Assembly (NCBI RefSeq): GCF_041381155.1
Contig: NC_091135.1
Location: forward strand, 55,193,997 to 55,257,996
DNA: 64,000 nt
Reading direction: 5' to 3'
DNA from: Argopecten irradians
Lineage: Eukaryota > Mollusca > Bivalvia > Pectinida > Pectinidae
A program made the position numbers and the translations under genes. Within the stretch, counting starts at the first letter, position 1, and every line of letters starts with the position of its first letter. Below the pieces are notes generated by a model that was not told the origin of the DNA, did not search any database, and was given only the letters and a program-made list of their open reading frames with translations. This document shows, piece by piece, positions 26,801-40,700 of the stretch.

Positions 26801-27486
26801 AATACCATACTTTAGATTTCACTCTTCAAATTACTATAAACAAGAGATTAGTACTGCATTTGTGGTGTGTTACTATTCAATACCATGGCAGTGGAAAATT
26901 TGACCTGTGTAAATAAGCTCCTTATATAATTACCACTGATTTCAAAGCTTGGCAGTGGGATCCTAGTGTTATTACATGTACTTCATTCTTTGTCTTAGAA
27001 TATGAATATCTAAATAGAATAAATTGACCTCACAGCATGATCTAGGCAAATAAATTAAAGAACTTAAACTGTTTTTATTCATTTTGTTTGATTTTTTACT
27101 GTATTTATCTATGTTTTTTTAATTTATTACTGTATTTATCTATTTATGTTTTTGCAAACATTACTACAGTTTTTTAATGGGATATTTTTTACAAAACTAA
27201 AGTGAATTAGAACTACGTAAGTTACATAAACAAAATTAATCCTTCTGTGTATGTAAGTTTCAATTTTCAATTACATGTACATGTATTAATCAAACTGGCG
27301 TACTGAGTAATATTTTGGAAATTTTTGTTGTCACAGATGCCAGAATGTACTTATTCTAAATTTATCCTTACTTCTCATTTTCATGGGTCGTTCCAGATTT
27401 AGGATGATATTTCCAATGATTTCACTGCCAGCCTCAAAAACTGCCTGATGGTTCTCAAACTTTATCTCAAACTGTGTAATCTTCAT
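23826..27486 (-). CDS. Alpha-arrestin (arrestin domain-containing protein, ARRDC2/3/4 type), 7 coding exons, complete
   Basis: Exons in transcript order: 27486-27372, 26784-26659, 26224-26001, 25887-25705, 24854-24645, 24348-24159, 24019-23826. All are GT-AG with matching phase; 1242 nt gives 413 residues, essentially the size of vertebrate ARRDC3. The start codon opens MKITQFEIKFEN, the usual first strand of an arrestin N domain (about residues 1-155). The arrestin C domain follows (about 156-305). The tail carries PPAY (341-344), PPSY (351-354) and PPAY (408-411). Family knowledge: PPxY motifs recruit WW domains of NEDD4-family E3 ligases, making this an adaptor for ubiquitination and endocytic sorting of membrane proteins. 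An upstream non-coding exon is likely: a possible acceptor ends at 27510. Its first exon was not found. Orthology within ARRDC2/3/4 is undecided. Confidence 0.93.
24998..25475 (-). mobile_element. Pearl-like family A relative, inverted, in ARRDC intron 4
   Basis: Read on the minus strand it shows diverged family A units (AAGATGGC, a CATATG.AGTTTGA-like stretch, TTTCTGAGAA-type motifs), then a GACAGACAGACAG-type microsatellite near 25035-25050, then the GGTGGGCTAA right end. Much more diverged than the copies at 33153 and 62868. Confidence 0.6.
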
Positions 27487-27843
27487 GATTTCAGGTTTAT
27501 AGGTATCAACTAAGTATAAACATTAAACAATTCAGGTGCAACCTTTGGTCAAATTACAGCATTGAAGACAGATCCCCAGATGAGACCATTGGATCACATT
27601 TTGATCAAAATACCTAATATATGGCTTCCATCCTGAAATAGAAAAACAACAAATATAAATCAACTACAACTACATATTGATTACAACATATGAATGAATA
27701 ATTTGCAGTTGTTGTTCTATCAATCTTTATATTAACAGAAACATCATAAACACATATGTTTCTATATCATTGATATTCCAGGGGTTAATTTCACTGTTGT
27801 TATATGCAAACCCTGGACTAACTCACAGTAGGCAGTTCTTGAG

Positions 27844-28654
27844 AACAAGAGATCCAAGAGGGATCTTGACGCCCACCAAAGAATGATCTATGTCTAACAA
27901 TGGAATGATGGATCTTTTCTCTACTTTTCAAACTTTTTCGAACATACTACATAAAATTTTGAGACAGATCGCTTCAGTGCTTTCTGAGAAATAGCAACTA
28001 AACAAACTTCAACTATCAAAATCCAAAATGGCTCCTTGGCAGCCATCGTGTTGATCACTCAGTCCCAAATCACAATATGCACAACTAGGGCCCTAGGGGA
28101 ACCTACATGTGAAATTTGAGACAGATCCCTTCAGTACTTTCTGAGAAATAGTGATATCAAATTTGACTATCAAAATCCAAGATGGCTGCCTGGCGGCGAT
28201 CTTGTCGACCGATTGGTCGACAAAAGGCAATATGTACAACTAGGTACCTAGGGGAACCTACATATGAAATTTGAGACAGATCGCTTCAGTACTTTAAGAG
28301 AAATAGCAATAACAAAATTTAACTATCAAAATCCAAGATGGCTGCCTGGTGGCCATCTTGTTGGCCGATTGGTCCCAAAATGCAATATGCACAACTAGGG
28401 CCCAATGGGAACCTACATATGAAATTTAAGAAAGATCCATTCAGTACTTTCTGAGAAATAGCGATAACAAACTTTAACTATCAAAATCCATGATGGCTGC
28501 CTGGCACCTACATATAAATTTTGAGACAAATCCCTTCAGCACTTTCTGAGAAATAGCGATAACAAAAATTGCTAACGGACGGACAGAAGGATGGACGACG
28601 GACCACTGACAAAATACGATTTGAATAGCCCACCATCTAATGATGGTGGGTTAA
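27844..28654 (+). mobile_element. Pearl-like element, family A, copy 1
   Basis: Left end AACAAGAGATCC with an imperfect hairpin (AGATCC/GGGATCT). Next come about four core units around CCAAGATGGCTGCCTGG, then an ACGGACGGACAG microsatellite near 28575, then a right hairpin at 28629-28650 (CCCACCATC TAAT GATGGTGGG) followed by TTAA. No coding capacity. It lies upstream of the ARRDC start codon, possibly in a 5' UTR intron. Confidence 0.8.
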
Positions 28655-28731
28655 AAAACCAATCGCAGGCCTTCAGAGATTGAAGCAAAGAAACACGGTC
28701 AACCACAGTTTACTTTTATTCAATCATTTTT

Positions 28732-31700
28732 AACAAGAGGCCCATGGGCCTTAACGATCACCTGATATTTGATACAAATTAGTTATGTAATTTACTGATG
28801 TCTTTTGTTCATGAAATAGGAACATACATCTAATAGGTCTACATACAAATAATTATTGTTGCAAAGGGCAATAACTCCGTAAATAAGTTAGAGTGGAATC
28901 AAGCTTATTTTCAAACTTGTTTGAGATATTTCAAATGTTAGTCTACATGGAAAGTTTCATCAAGCTCGGTGCAAATATACTCAAATTATCATGTTCACAA
29001 GATTCAATAATTATAATTGTTAAGGGCAATAACTCAGTAAGTTACGATCTAATCAGGTCGAGTTTTGAACTTGTCTGGGATCTTTCCAATTTTAGTCTAA
29101 ATATATAGTTTCATGAAGCTGAGTCCATATTTATTCAAGTTATCGTATTCACAAGGTCCAATAATAATTATTTGTGCTAAGGGCAATAACTCTGTAAATC
29201 ATCGTCGGAGCAAGCTAATTTTTGAACTTGCTCGGGATATGTCTAATATTTAGTCTACATACATAATTTCATTAAGCTCGGTTCATATTTACTCAAGTTA
29301 TCGTGTTCACAAGGCTTAATAATATTCAATAATTATAATTGTTAAGGGCAATAACTCAGTAAGTTACGATCTAATCAGGTCGAGTTTTGAACTTGTCTGG
29401 GATCTTTCCAATTTTAGTCTAAATATATAGTTTCATGAAGCTGAGTCCATATTTATTCAAGTTATCGTATTCACAAGGTCCAATAATAATTATTTGTGCT
29501 AAGGGCAATAACTCTGTAAATCATCGTCGGAGCAAGCTAATTTTTGAACTTGCTCGGGATATGTCTAATATTTAGTCTACATACATAATTTCATTAAGCT
29601 CGGTTCATATTTACTCAAGTTATCGTGTTCACAAGGCTTAATAATTATTATTGCAAAGGACAATAACTCCATAAGTTACAATCAAATCAGGACGATTTTC
29701 GAACTTGTCCAAGATCTATCTTATGTTACTCTACATACAAAGTTTCATTAAAGGTGATAAAAACAGATTTTATATATGCTACTTTTTGTGCTGATATTTG
29801 TTTATTGTGATGCACTTTATGATTTCCAACAAAAAATACAGGTTGTATTTGACGTAATTTCAATAAAATGTGCTTGAAACGAAGTCCACAACAACCCTTG
29901 TCTAGAACGATCGCATCGCTTATCGCCCCTGATATTACTAGGTGGCCGAAGATTTGTGACATCATCTGAGACAAACAGCTGTGATAAGAGCTGGGAAATT
30001 CAATTGGGCAGTGTTGCGGTATTGGCGATTATAAATATTTAAAACAGTCGCGCTTCGTGTAGTTGCTATATTGATAAGTGGAAATGTATCCGTGTACATA
30101 ATACACAATCTATAACATACCCTGATATAATAAAAACAATCGTTTACTCATTCTAATCATTATTCTAGTCAAAAGCCATTTGACATCGTGTACGTGTGTG
30201 TCAACTCAGGTTCGAGGGGGTTGCGCTTGACTTTTGTCTGTAAATTAAAACTCTAAACATAGACTTTAAAGTTTATATCAACAAGAAAAAATATAAGTTT
30301 ACAAGAAACATGCAACATGTACATATATATATTTGCATATTTATAAAAGTAGACCTCGCCACCTTTCATACCCTTTCTGAAACCTTATCATACCGCGACA
30401 AACGGTACTACACACCTCTATTTCCTATTTGGAACTTAATCCTTTAGAACACCGCACAGAAAGGGTTAGGCTTATTTATTTTTTAAAGTTCTCTAATGAG
30501 TTTTACGGGTTTATTCGACAAAATTTCGGGTCTTTCTGTGTACGAAAATAGAATAGCTTGTACAATAGTAACAATACACGCACGACAGATAAAAAAAGAC
30601 GAGAAAAACACAGATACAAGATACAATTACCAGATACGCATGTAATAGTTCAACTAACACAGGGCCATGAAAAAACATATATTTCTTATAAAACACAAAT
30701 TATTTACAAGACCACTTCATTATATTATTTAACGGTGCGCAGTTTTGGAAATAACAAACCTGTCCACATAAGTAAATTTTTAAGTATACAAACAGTCCAT
30801 AGGGCTTTGAGAATTAGCTAGTTTATATCAATAAGGACACACTAGATAGCTTATTAAACATTATGAGAAGATTTAGGGGTCTAGATAAAAAAAAATCGGT
30901 AAAATTTGTATTCTTCATATACGCATGTGTACTATGTAGAATATAACAGGAAATTAATGAGTACCCAAATTGGCGAAAAAGGAAATATAGAAACTGTGCA
31001 GGAGGACCCTTTTTTTTTAAATGTGCATTTTTAGAACATTTCAGTCGACAAAAATGAGGGGCAAAAAGACACAATAGATAAATTATTGCTTTTTCTTTAA
31101 ATCTGCGTGGATTTTTCATGTCTCCGTATGTTTGTAACGGATGATTTCTTTCATAAAAACGTAGGTCTAAAGAGGTGGGCCGCAATAATTGTCTTTTTTC
31201 ACTACAATCTTATTTTGCACACAAAATTACCAGTATGTATATCAAAACTCCCCAGTTAATTTTATGTGTAAACTATAGATTACATACATGCACAGTTGTA
31301 TTACTTCAGGGTGGACTGAATAGGAAAGTACTAATGTTTAACCCCTCACATGATACTGCACATGATATATGTACTCGACATTAATGACATCATCATTTGC
31401 ATGTAGTGACGTCATTTTATAGGTTATGACGTCAATAATGTGTCATTATGTAGGGGATACATCACGCTACCCAATAAGTCGAAATATAACATATATATTT
31501 TTCTCTGTGTGTCATTCCGTAAGGACTAAGACCGTTGGCTTAAAATCCACATGCATGTTGACAGTTGCGCGATCGGCACACCGGCTTCAGGTAGTTGATT
31601 GTCTCAGATGACGTCACAAATAATTGGAACTCAAGGGAGGTAAGTCATAGATACAATTTGTCGTCAAAAAGATGTGAAGATTGCTTTCATTAATTTTACT

Positions 31701-32430
31701 ATTTACAGCAAAAATATCAAACTGATATATGTTTAAATAGGACATACAAATGTTTCTAGTGTATTATCTCATTTTCCATGTCCCTTCTGTTTTTATCACC
31801 TTTATGCTCAGTTTATATTAACTAAAATTATCGCGTTCACAAGGTCCAATAGTAATAATTAGTGCAAAGGGCTATAACTCTGTAAATTACCATTGAATCA
31901 TACTATTTTACGAACTCGTCCGAGATCATTCCAATGTTAGTCTACAAACAAAGTTTCATTAAGCTCGGTTAAACGATTTTATATTTCCTAAAGTTATCTA
32001 GTTCACAAGATCCAATAGTAATTATAATTGCAAAGGGCAATAACTCTGTTAATTACCATTAAATCATTCTGATTTTCAAACTCGTCCGAGATCTATCCAA
32101 TGTTAGTCTACATACAAAGTTTCATTAAGCTTGGTTTATATTTACTAAAGTTATCACGTTCACAAGGTCCAATAGTAATTATTAGTGCAAAGGGTAATAA
32201 CTCCGTAAATTACCATTGAATCATTTAATGATTTTCAAACTCGTCCGAGATCTAACCAATGTTAGTCTACATACAAAGTTTCATCAAGCTCGGTTTATAT
32301 TTACTCAAGTTATCACGTTCACAAGGAAATGTTAACGGGCCTTGCACAACGGACGATGCAAAACGGACGAAGGACGAAGCAAGACGACGGACAAATGACT
32401 TTGGCAATAGGTCACCAAGACTGTAATGAG
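28732..32430 (+). mobile_element. Pearl-like element, family B, split by a TIR insertion
   Basis: The left end AACAAGAG is followed by the palindrome AGGCCCATGGGCCT (28738-28751). About 157-bp core units follow, each with AAGGGCAATAACTC and AGTTTCATTAAGCTCGG. At 29750 the unit is interrupted and resumes at 31803 in the same phase of the repeat. It ends with an ACGGACGA-rich tract (32345-32390) and GGCAATAGGTCACC. Without the insertion the element is about 1.65 kb. Within it, 29002-29323 and 29324-29645 are two near-identical 322-bp dimers. Confidence 0.75.
29751..31802. mobile_element. 2,052-bp non-autonomous TIR element with TA target duplication
   Basis: Starts AAGGTGATAAAAACAGA and ends TCTGTTTTTATCACCTT: 17-bp perfect inverted termini. 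TA flanks both sides (29749-29750 and 31803-31804). Removing the element and one TA restores a normal family B core unit (CATTA.GCTC) with one substitution. No transposase frame is recognisable inside, so it is non-autonomous. It carries a fragment near 30997-31060 related to the repeat at 10195. TA duplication and short termini fit Tc1/mariner-like or similar elements, but the family is inferred. Confidence 0.8.
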
Positions 32431-33152
32431 TTTTTTCTCCTGAATTGCCCTTAGTTTTAGCCCAAGTCCATGGGTGAATATAACGTCAGTAAAAGTAACC
32501 CATGGAATATGTAGGATGTTGTTTATGATATTCATTACAATTGTCTTGGAACAGGTTATGAAAAATAAAAGCTTACCAAGGAAAAACTAATTATCTTGTA
32601 GCTTAATTTAATGATCCATTATAGACACGGGTATTAAATTTGAAAAAGTGTCAAAATACTTGTAAACCATTGATTAGTTAGAGATTAATTCAAATAAGCA
32701 GTTTCAATACTTTTATTTATGCTTCAAATGTCAACTTCACTTCAAATAGGCCTAGTAGGAACAAGGACATCCACATTAATCAGTGACCGACAGCTACTTT
32801 ATATCTTATTACTTCATAAGACACAGTAATTGTATGCCAAAATTGTAAGTCAAAACCTAGAACGAATATACATACCCGGCCTACTATACCTTCTGCCGGG
32901 AACGAATGGGTCCCTATGTGTCCTGGTGGAGCAGTGCCTCCGAAAATCACTTGGGCACAATTTTCTATACTTTTTTGTAGGTTTTCAATTATTTTTTGTG
33001 TATATATACAAGCATTTACGTAATATTTTTGTCCAAAACAAACATAACTACCATTCTTAATATCTACCGTACCGCTCACAAGACGTCAAATTCATAATTT
33101 TTTTACTTGCCTTTTAAATTCTCTTCAGAAAGACCTTCAGATGTATATGTTA

Positions 33153-34643
33153 AACAAGAGATCCCAGAGGGATCTTGGCGCCCACCAAAGAATGATCTAT
33201 GTCTGACAATGGAAAGAGGGATCTTTTCTCTGCTTTTCAAACTTTTGCAAACATACTACATATAAAATTTGAGACAGATCGCTTCAGTACTTTCTGAGAA
33301 ATAGCAGTAACAAACTTCAACTATCAAAATCCAAGATGGCTCCTTGGCGGCCATCTTGTAAATCGATCGGTCCCAAATCGAAATATGCACAACTAGGGCC
33401 ATAGAGGAACCTATATATGAAATTTGAGACAGATTCATTCAATACTTTCTGAGAAATAGTGATAACAAACTTTAACTATCAAATTCCAAGATGGCAGCCT
33501 GGCGGCCATTTTGTTGACCGATCGATCCAAAAACGCATTATGCACAACAAGAGCCCTAGGGAAACCTACATATGAAATATGAGAAAGATCCCTTCAGTAC
33601 TTTGTGAGAAATAGCGATAACAAACTTTAACTATCAAATTCCAAGATGGCAGCCTGGCGGCCATTTTGTTGACCGATCGATCCAAAAACGCATTATGCAC
33701 AACAAGAGCCCTAGGGAAACCTACATATGAAATATGAGAAAGATCCCTTCAGTACTTTGTGAGAAATAGCGATATTAATCTTTAACTATCAAAATCCAAG
33801 ATGGCTGCCTGGTGGCCATTTTGTTGACCGATCGATCCAAAAACGCATTATGCACAACTAGGGCCCTAGGGGAACCTACATATGAAATTTGAGAAAGATC
33901 CCTTCAGTACTTTCTGAGAAATAGCGATAACAAACTTTAAGTATTAAAATCCAAGATGGCTGCCTGGCGGCCATCTTGTTAACCGATTGGTCCCAAAATG
34001 CAATATGCACAACTAGGGCCCTAGGGGAACCTACATATGAAATTTGAGAAAGATCCCTTTAGTACTTTCTGAGAAATAGCGATAACAAACTTTAAGTATT
34101 AAAATCCAAGATGGCTGCCTGGCGGCCATCTTGTTAACCGATTGGTCCCAAAATGCAATATGCACAACTAGGGCCCTAGGGGAACCTACATATGAAATTT
34201 GAGAAAGATCCCTTCAGTACTTTCTGAGAAATAGCGATAACAAACTTTAAGTATCAAAATCCAAGATGGCTGCCTGGCGGCCATCTTGTTAACCGATTGG
34301 TCCCAAAATACAATATGCACAACTAGGGCCCTAGGGAAACCTACATATGAAATTTGAGAAAGATCTCTTCAGTACTTTCTGAGAAATAGCGATAACAAAC
34401 TTTAAGTATCAAAATCCAAGATGGCTGCCTGGCGGCCATCTTGTTAACCGATTGGTCCCAAAATGCAATATGCACAACTAGGGCCCTAGGGGAACCTACA
34501 TATGAAATTTGAGAAAGATCCCTTCAGTGCTTTCTGAGAAATAGCGATAACAAGAATTGTTAACGGACGGACGGACGGAAGGACGGACGGACCACGGACA
34601 AAAAGCGATTTGAATAGCCCACCATCTGATGATATATGTTAAA
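33153..34643 (+). mobile_element. Pearl-like element, family A, copy 2 (full length)
   Basis: AACAAGAG plus hairpin AGATCCC-AGA-GGGATCT, then eight core units with an exact 155-bp period (CCAAGATGG at 33331, 33486, 33641, 33796, 33951, 34106, 34261, 34416). A (ACGG)n tract follows at about 34563-34592, then a decayed right hairpin after AATAGCCCACCATC. It is nearly identical to 62868-64000. Non-coding. Bivalve pearl elements are known to have about 160-bp core repeats and ACGG-type microsatellites; assignment here is by structure. Confidence 0.88.
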
Positions 34644-35889
34644 AAAATAATGTCTCGCTGAGAATTAGATATTTTATACGGTTCAGTTTATTGCCAATAG
34701 GTATTCAGCGATATAAAACAAGTAATATCAGTTTTAATAATGGTTTTACTTTGCTCCATTAGCAGTAATAGGCACCAATTGTAGCTCTAAAGACGACACA
34801 ATTTTCTGTCTAAAAGTCTTTTGAGCTACAACATTGCAGCTAGTCAAAACCTACAAATGTAATTCAACTGTTACAAACTACATTCAACTTACTTTGTATC
34901 TTCTCATAATACTCATAGTATAATTCCAGCCGAAAAGTTAGATACTTATAATCAACTGATGAACGATTTATGTGCAGCATCACAAACAAAAAATCCACTG
35001 CAGTAACGTTATGCCTACTGCACTGCACACTGTAACAATTAAAACAGATCATCGCGCAATAAAACAACAAACCTTATTTAATCAAAATGAACGACTAATA
35101 TTTAGTCGTTTAAATGATAAGACATACCCGTAAGTTACAAGTGATATACTCAAACTTCAACACCGCCAGCACAATATCAACATTCACATCTGTCAAAATC
35201 ACAGTTCTTGTTTTGCAGGAACCGGAAGTACATGTACTAAACATAAATTTTTCTATAAGAGTTATCTCCCCTCACGTGCTGACAAAAATGCCAAGTGAAC
35301 ATGTATATTGATCATAGTCACCAAAGAGACGGTAGTAACATGAACAATGTAACTTTTCTACATTTTACATGTACATAAATGTGTTCAAACTTATTTTGAT
35401 AGGCATACACGTTCCTCGACTGTACGATCGGTACAGAAATTACAAACAGTTTCTGATGTGGACCATCATATACATGTATCCATCCGCGTGGCTCCAACTT
35501 TGTTTGCACGTGACATACATTTTGTACTCAATCTATCGAGAAATAAAGTTGAGTAGCCTTTGATGGAAATCAACTGGGTTTTCTACTATCAATTCACCAC
35601 TGACTGTAAATATTTCCTTTTATACCAACATCACTGGGAATCCAGAGGTACATTGTAAGTAATTTGAGTTTTAGAAGATCATCGAAACACGGTTCGGATT
35701 AATGATTTCTTGATTTCAGAGCCCAGAGAACTGAAAGAGAGTCAAAACAAATGACAAACACGTGCGTCCACAGAAAAAAAATGGAGGCAACATCTTGAAG
35801 TCGGACAGAGAAACAGTGATAACAGTTTAATGAGATTACATGACACTAGTTTAAAATATATAAGGCTAACAGATAATATAGCGGCAAAA

Positions 35890-37711
35890 TAACACTCGTT
35901 TCCTCATTATGTGTCAAAGGTTATTACGAAACTGAAAAAGAAGAAAGCCACAGGGGTTGACGGCATATCATGCAGAATTCTGAAGTCGTGTAATGATTCT
36001 ATTAGCCCAATTCTTTCGGATCTCCTAAATTTTTCTATATCCCACTGTACCTTTCCGGATCAATTAAAATATGCTCAAGTAACACCAGTATTAAAAAAAA
36101 AACGACCCTTTAGACAAAAGTAATTATAGACCAGTGAGCATACTTCCTAGCATCTCTAAAATCTTCGAAAGAATTCTGCATGATCAGCTGTCATCCTTTT
36201 TTAAAGATATCTTCCATCCTTTTTTAGCTGCTTACAGATCGGGCTTTGGGTGCCAGACCACTCTGCTGCGCATGCTGGAGGACTGGAGACAGGCCTTGGA
36301 TTGCCGCAACCAGGTTGGGGCTATTTTGATGGATCTCTCCAAGGCCTTCGACTGTCTTCCGCATGACCTGTTCCTCAGGAAGCTACAAACTTATGGGGCA
36401 TCAGGTGATGCTGTTCGTCTGATGGGTAGCTACCTGGGGAACAGGAAGCAGAGGGTTGGTTTGGGGGGCATCACCAGCGAGTGGGTGTCCCTCATTAAAG
36501 GCGTCCCCCAGGGCTCGATACTGGGGCCTTTGATTTTTAACATTTTTATCAATGATATATTTTATTTCATCAAAGAAGCCACATTATATAACTATGCCGA
36601 CGACAATACCCTAGGTTATTTTAGTCAAAATATAAACAATCTTAAGAAAGTTTTAGAAGATGAAGCCAGTGTTTTAATTAAGTGGTTTGACATAAATGGA
36701 ATGAAGGCAAATCCAGAGAAATTTCAGGCTATCTCTCTGGGTAAGAACACTGTGAAACATTTTAATATCTCTAACACTGAAATTGTTTGTGAAGATAGTG
36801 TTAAACTTTTAGGTATCGAAATCGACCATCTTTTAAAATTTGATAAACATATTTCAGATATATGCAGGAAAGCATCTAAGCAACTAGCAGTTCTGAAAAG
36901 GATCGGACATTTTTTACCTAAAGCAACCAAAATTTTAATTTACAAATGTTTTGTTTTATCAAACTTTGACTATTGTCCCCTTATTTGGCATTTCTGCAGT
37001 ATTTCTGCAACTAGAAAAATCGAACGAGTGCAAGAGAGGGGCTTGCGATTCATTCATAATGACCACACCTCTAACCTTAAAGAACTGCTAGCCGGATCAA
37101 ATTTGTCTTTTTTACATGTCCACAGGATGAAAATGATGGCCTGTGAGGTTTTTAAAATTTTTAACAATATTGCTCCTGACTACATACGTAACCTTATTAA
37201 AAAACAAGAAAACACTTATAATTTCAGATCTGAAAACAAAGCAAACCTACCCAGAGTTAACACCACCAGGTATGGTAAGAAATCATTCAGGTACGAGGCG
37301 TCCCGCATATGGAACAGCCTCCCAAATGACCTGCGTAAGGTTGAAAACTATGCAGAGTTTCGGAGGCTGCTCCGTAAGTGGGACGGCCCGGACTGTAAGT
37401 GTAAACTTTGTTCTTAATGTCTCCCTGCATCCTGTGGTGTAACACATGTCTTTATGTCTTTATTTTATTTTTATTTTGGTTTGCTCTGTTGCTTGTGTTG
37501 TCACCCCTTTTAATATAAATTTGTGAAAAATTCTGTGATAGCTTATGTAGTGCCTGTACTTATAATTACTGACAACTGTGATGCTTTAGTTTTAATTTCT
37601 GTTATATATACAATATACTTTGTTTTGTCGAAATACAAGCTCGACCGAGCTTATGTTACCATGTTTTATATATTCGACACTAAATAAAGTTTCTTGTATC
37701 TTGTATCTTGT
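35890..37711 (+). mobile_element. 5'-truncated non-LTR retrotransposon (CR1/L2-like LINE), reverse transcriptase
   Basis: Two plus-strand frames (35911-36123 and 36134-37417) together encode the reverse transcriptase and C-terminal region. Visible motifs are KATGVDGIS, SNYRPVSILPSISKIFE, DLSKAFDCLPH, KGVPQGSILGPL, the catalytic YADD at 36593-36604 and a C-terminal WNSLPNDLR segment. The frames are separated by a one-base shift in the A run near 36092-36103. The endonuclease region is missing, so it is 5'-truncated and dead. The 3' UTR ends with AATAAA (37683-37688) and a short (CTTGTAT)n tail; such microsatellite tails favour CR1/L2-type over poly-A tailed jockey-type LINEs. No target duplication was seen. 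Confidence 0.88.
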
Positions 37712-37714
37712 ATT

Positions 37715-40700
37715 ATGAAATTCATGGACGTGCTCACCCAGGCCGCCGTCGCCGGATTTCGGCCTCCTCACCCATACCTCCGTCCCCTGTATATTCACAA
37801 TTTCATCAAATCTCCACTGAATTACACCTAAAATTTCGTTACAAATTAATCTACAAGCATCTAACATCAATTATGTATCTTTACACACAGTTTTAAGTAC
37901 GTAAAACCACCGCATGCTCCGTATTTTGACAGGGAAAAATGTAAACAAATCACTCCACGTTCCTATTCGCATGACTTATCAGTGGCGTAGGAAGATGAAA
38001 CGTCATAAAAAAATGAACACATGGATGTGTTATATACCATTACCCAGTAAGCTAGAAATGCTTCAAATGTCACTATACTTACATTTCAATAGAAGTTAAG
38101 AGGACTTCTCATTGATCGCATGATACATCCAGTAGTATGTTATGGAGCTGATAGATGAGGTGGTGAAGCCGTGGGTGTTATTGAATGATAATAAAAAAAA
38201 ACAAGAATAGAAATTTAAAAAAAAAAACCAAACAAACAAGAAAAGCATATAAAAACTCTTCATGTCTGCGATTATTGATAAATATTCATTAAAGAAAACT
38301 GATGAACTTCATCAGCATGTGTTGAAGGTACATGTTACATTGAGCAAGTGTTTGTCATTGTTGCTCAACTATGATGGAATATTATTGGTTGTCTCGTCAA
38401 TGTAACAGGCGACGCCCGACCGATTTATTGTTCTTGTACTAGGCCCGGTGATTTTAAAACAGTTTGCCATCGTTAAACTATGATTATGTCATTCCCTCGA
38501 CAACACTATGAGACCATAGGGCCCTCAAAAGAAGTCAATACTATATAATTAGTGTTTTCAAATTTGTCATAATTTTTGTTCTCTTTCTTGCCATTTATTC
38601 GTCCAGCTTGCATGATTTATAGTTTCGTAATCACGTCGTTATATTTTGTCATCGCCATGATGTTTTAGTGTTCAGAAGCCGCTGGCTTCCAAGCACACCA
38701 ATGACGCCTTTGAATTTCTTCCGGAAACCGGAAACAGATACATGCACGGAAACTGGCGCTGCAATCGATGCCAATATTGTTAAAACTCCGAAGTCGTTAT
38801 ACGCTGTCAATAGTTAGATCTGAAATAAGTGGCGATTATTGATCTGTATCTGTATATAGGACTGTCCTGTAGCTAACATACATCACCAACCCGCCAGTCA
38901 AAATGTCAAATAAAATCAATAAAGTAAAACGCAATGCTGCACGTATGCTTCATATTAAGTTAATATCTGGATGAAAATTCCACCCGAATAATTAGATATC
39001 TAAGTAGAATTGGTAAAAGAAGAAATTTTCATCTAATTTTAGTATTATAAAAATCGCTTATCATCGCTAAATATGTCAATTGTATTGTGGTTTTGTGCTT
39101 GATCTCTGCGTTACAACAAATCATGAGTCAAAGGGCAAGCCATAAAATTTGATTTCGACACTGAACTGTTATTTGGTCGATAGATCTACTTTTGGGTTTT
39201 CTCTCTTTAAGTTTGTCGCCGATATTTTGCCTGTCTTCTAGTGTGGGACGGTTTCTTTTGAGGTACACCTGGTTATGACCTCGCTACACAAATATTGGCT
39301 ATGTTTTGTCAGGTTTTAATCGTGTATATAAGATAGAATAACGAAGCATATTATATTTTATATTTATATAACCAATATGAATAACAAGCACTAATATGTC
39401 ATACCATTGTATGGTATGGAAAATGTATGTATATTTTCTAATGAATACGAAACACGAATTCTACCTCCAATATATCTTTTTTGTTACTTTAACACAAACT
39501 TGATCGTTTTGATAACCATTTTAACGTTGACAGTCAACCGTATCAAGTTAATGATACCAATAAATAAGTAATGTCACTTATCATTCTCCCAGTACAACAA
39601 TATCGAGTATTTGACACATCGTTATGTTTATAATACATACATGAATAAATAATGAGAAGATCGATAGACAAATGTTTTTTTTAATGAATATGTATGTACG
39701 TTAAGACCTTTACAGTACATACAACCATACATTGCTATCGGAATCTGAGATTCCATTCAGTTTCCACCCTTGATCGACCATTAACAAGCAGAAACGTCCA
39801 AACACTACTGATGACAGCGATCACGGAAAATACAATTCAGTTTTCATTACCTTGAACTACGAAGTATTTGGTTCATCAGTGGTGCAAACATATATATAGT
39901 GCAAACAGTAACATAAAAGTACCTACAAACAACACACTCGCACCTTAGTAAAAAGTGGAAACCATATTACTTATTTCAGCGTAACAACACCAATTGCATT
40001 GTACGATATTCAACAAATCTAATGCAAAAAGAAATGAAAAATTGTTTTGTTTGATGTCTTTTGGGTTTAAATTGTCCCGTTATAAATTCTTTAACCCGTT
40101 ACCATTAGTTACAAATACCAGACAGACCTTATGGTATATACATGTACATGTTATTCATTTCGTTTCATTTTCTAAAAAGTCAATAGCAGTGTGTCAATTT
40201 TTCCCCTAAAACAAAAGCAAACATTTGCGTCGATGGCACTGATTATGCCATTTAAAAAATAATGATTTCTATTATCTTTATGTATAAATACACAGGAGCC
40301 CGGAAAGTATTACAAGCCCACACAATATAAAATACTAAAAGATCGAATGTTTTGAGAAATGTGAATGTCATTTGACACAGATTTACTGAGGTGTACAGAA
40401 CTGTATCGACTCTCCATCGACAAGATAGATATACTCGCATCTTTTACAAGAAAAAAGAACTTAAACATTCTATTCTGTGGAGATTTTAAAGCTAACCATG
40501 TGAACGTCTGACTCCAGTGTACATACTGATATATATAACCGATTGTTCTCATTATCGATTCCACTTGTGTTAATGGGGTGTAAACAAAACGGAAGCCAAT
40601 GTTTATATTTACCTTCATTGTTCGCGTAAGGCCCAATAACTTTTATTACAATGGTCTATTAATGCGTCATGTAGGGGATTTCTGTGTGTAAAAATCGTTA

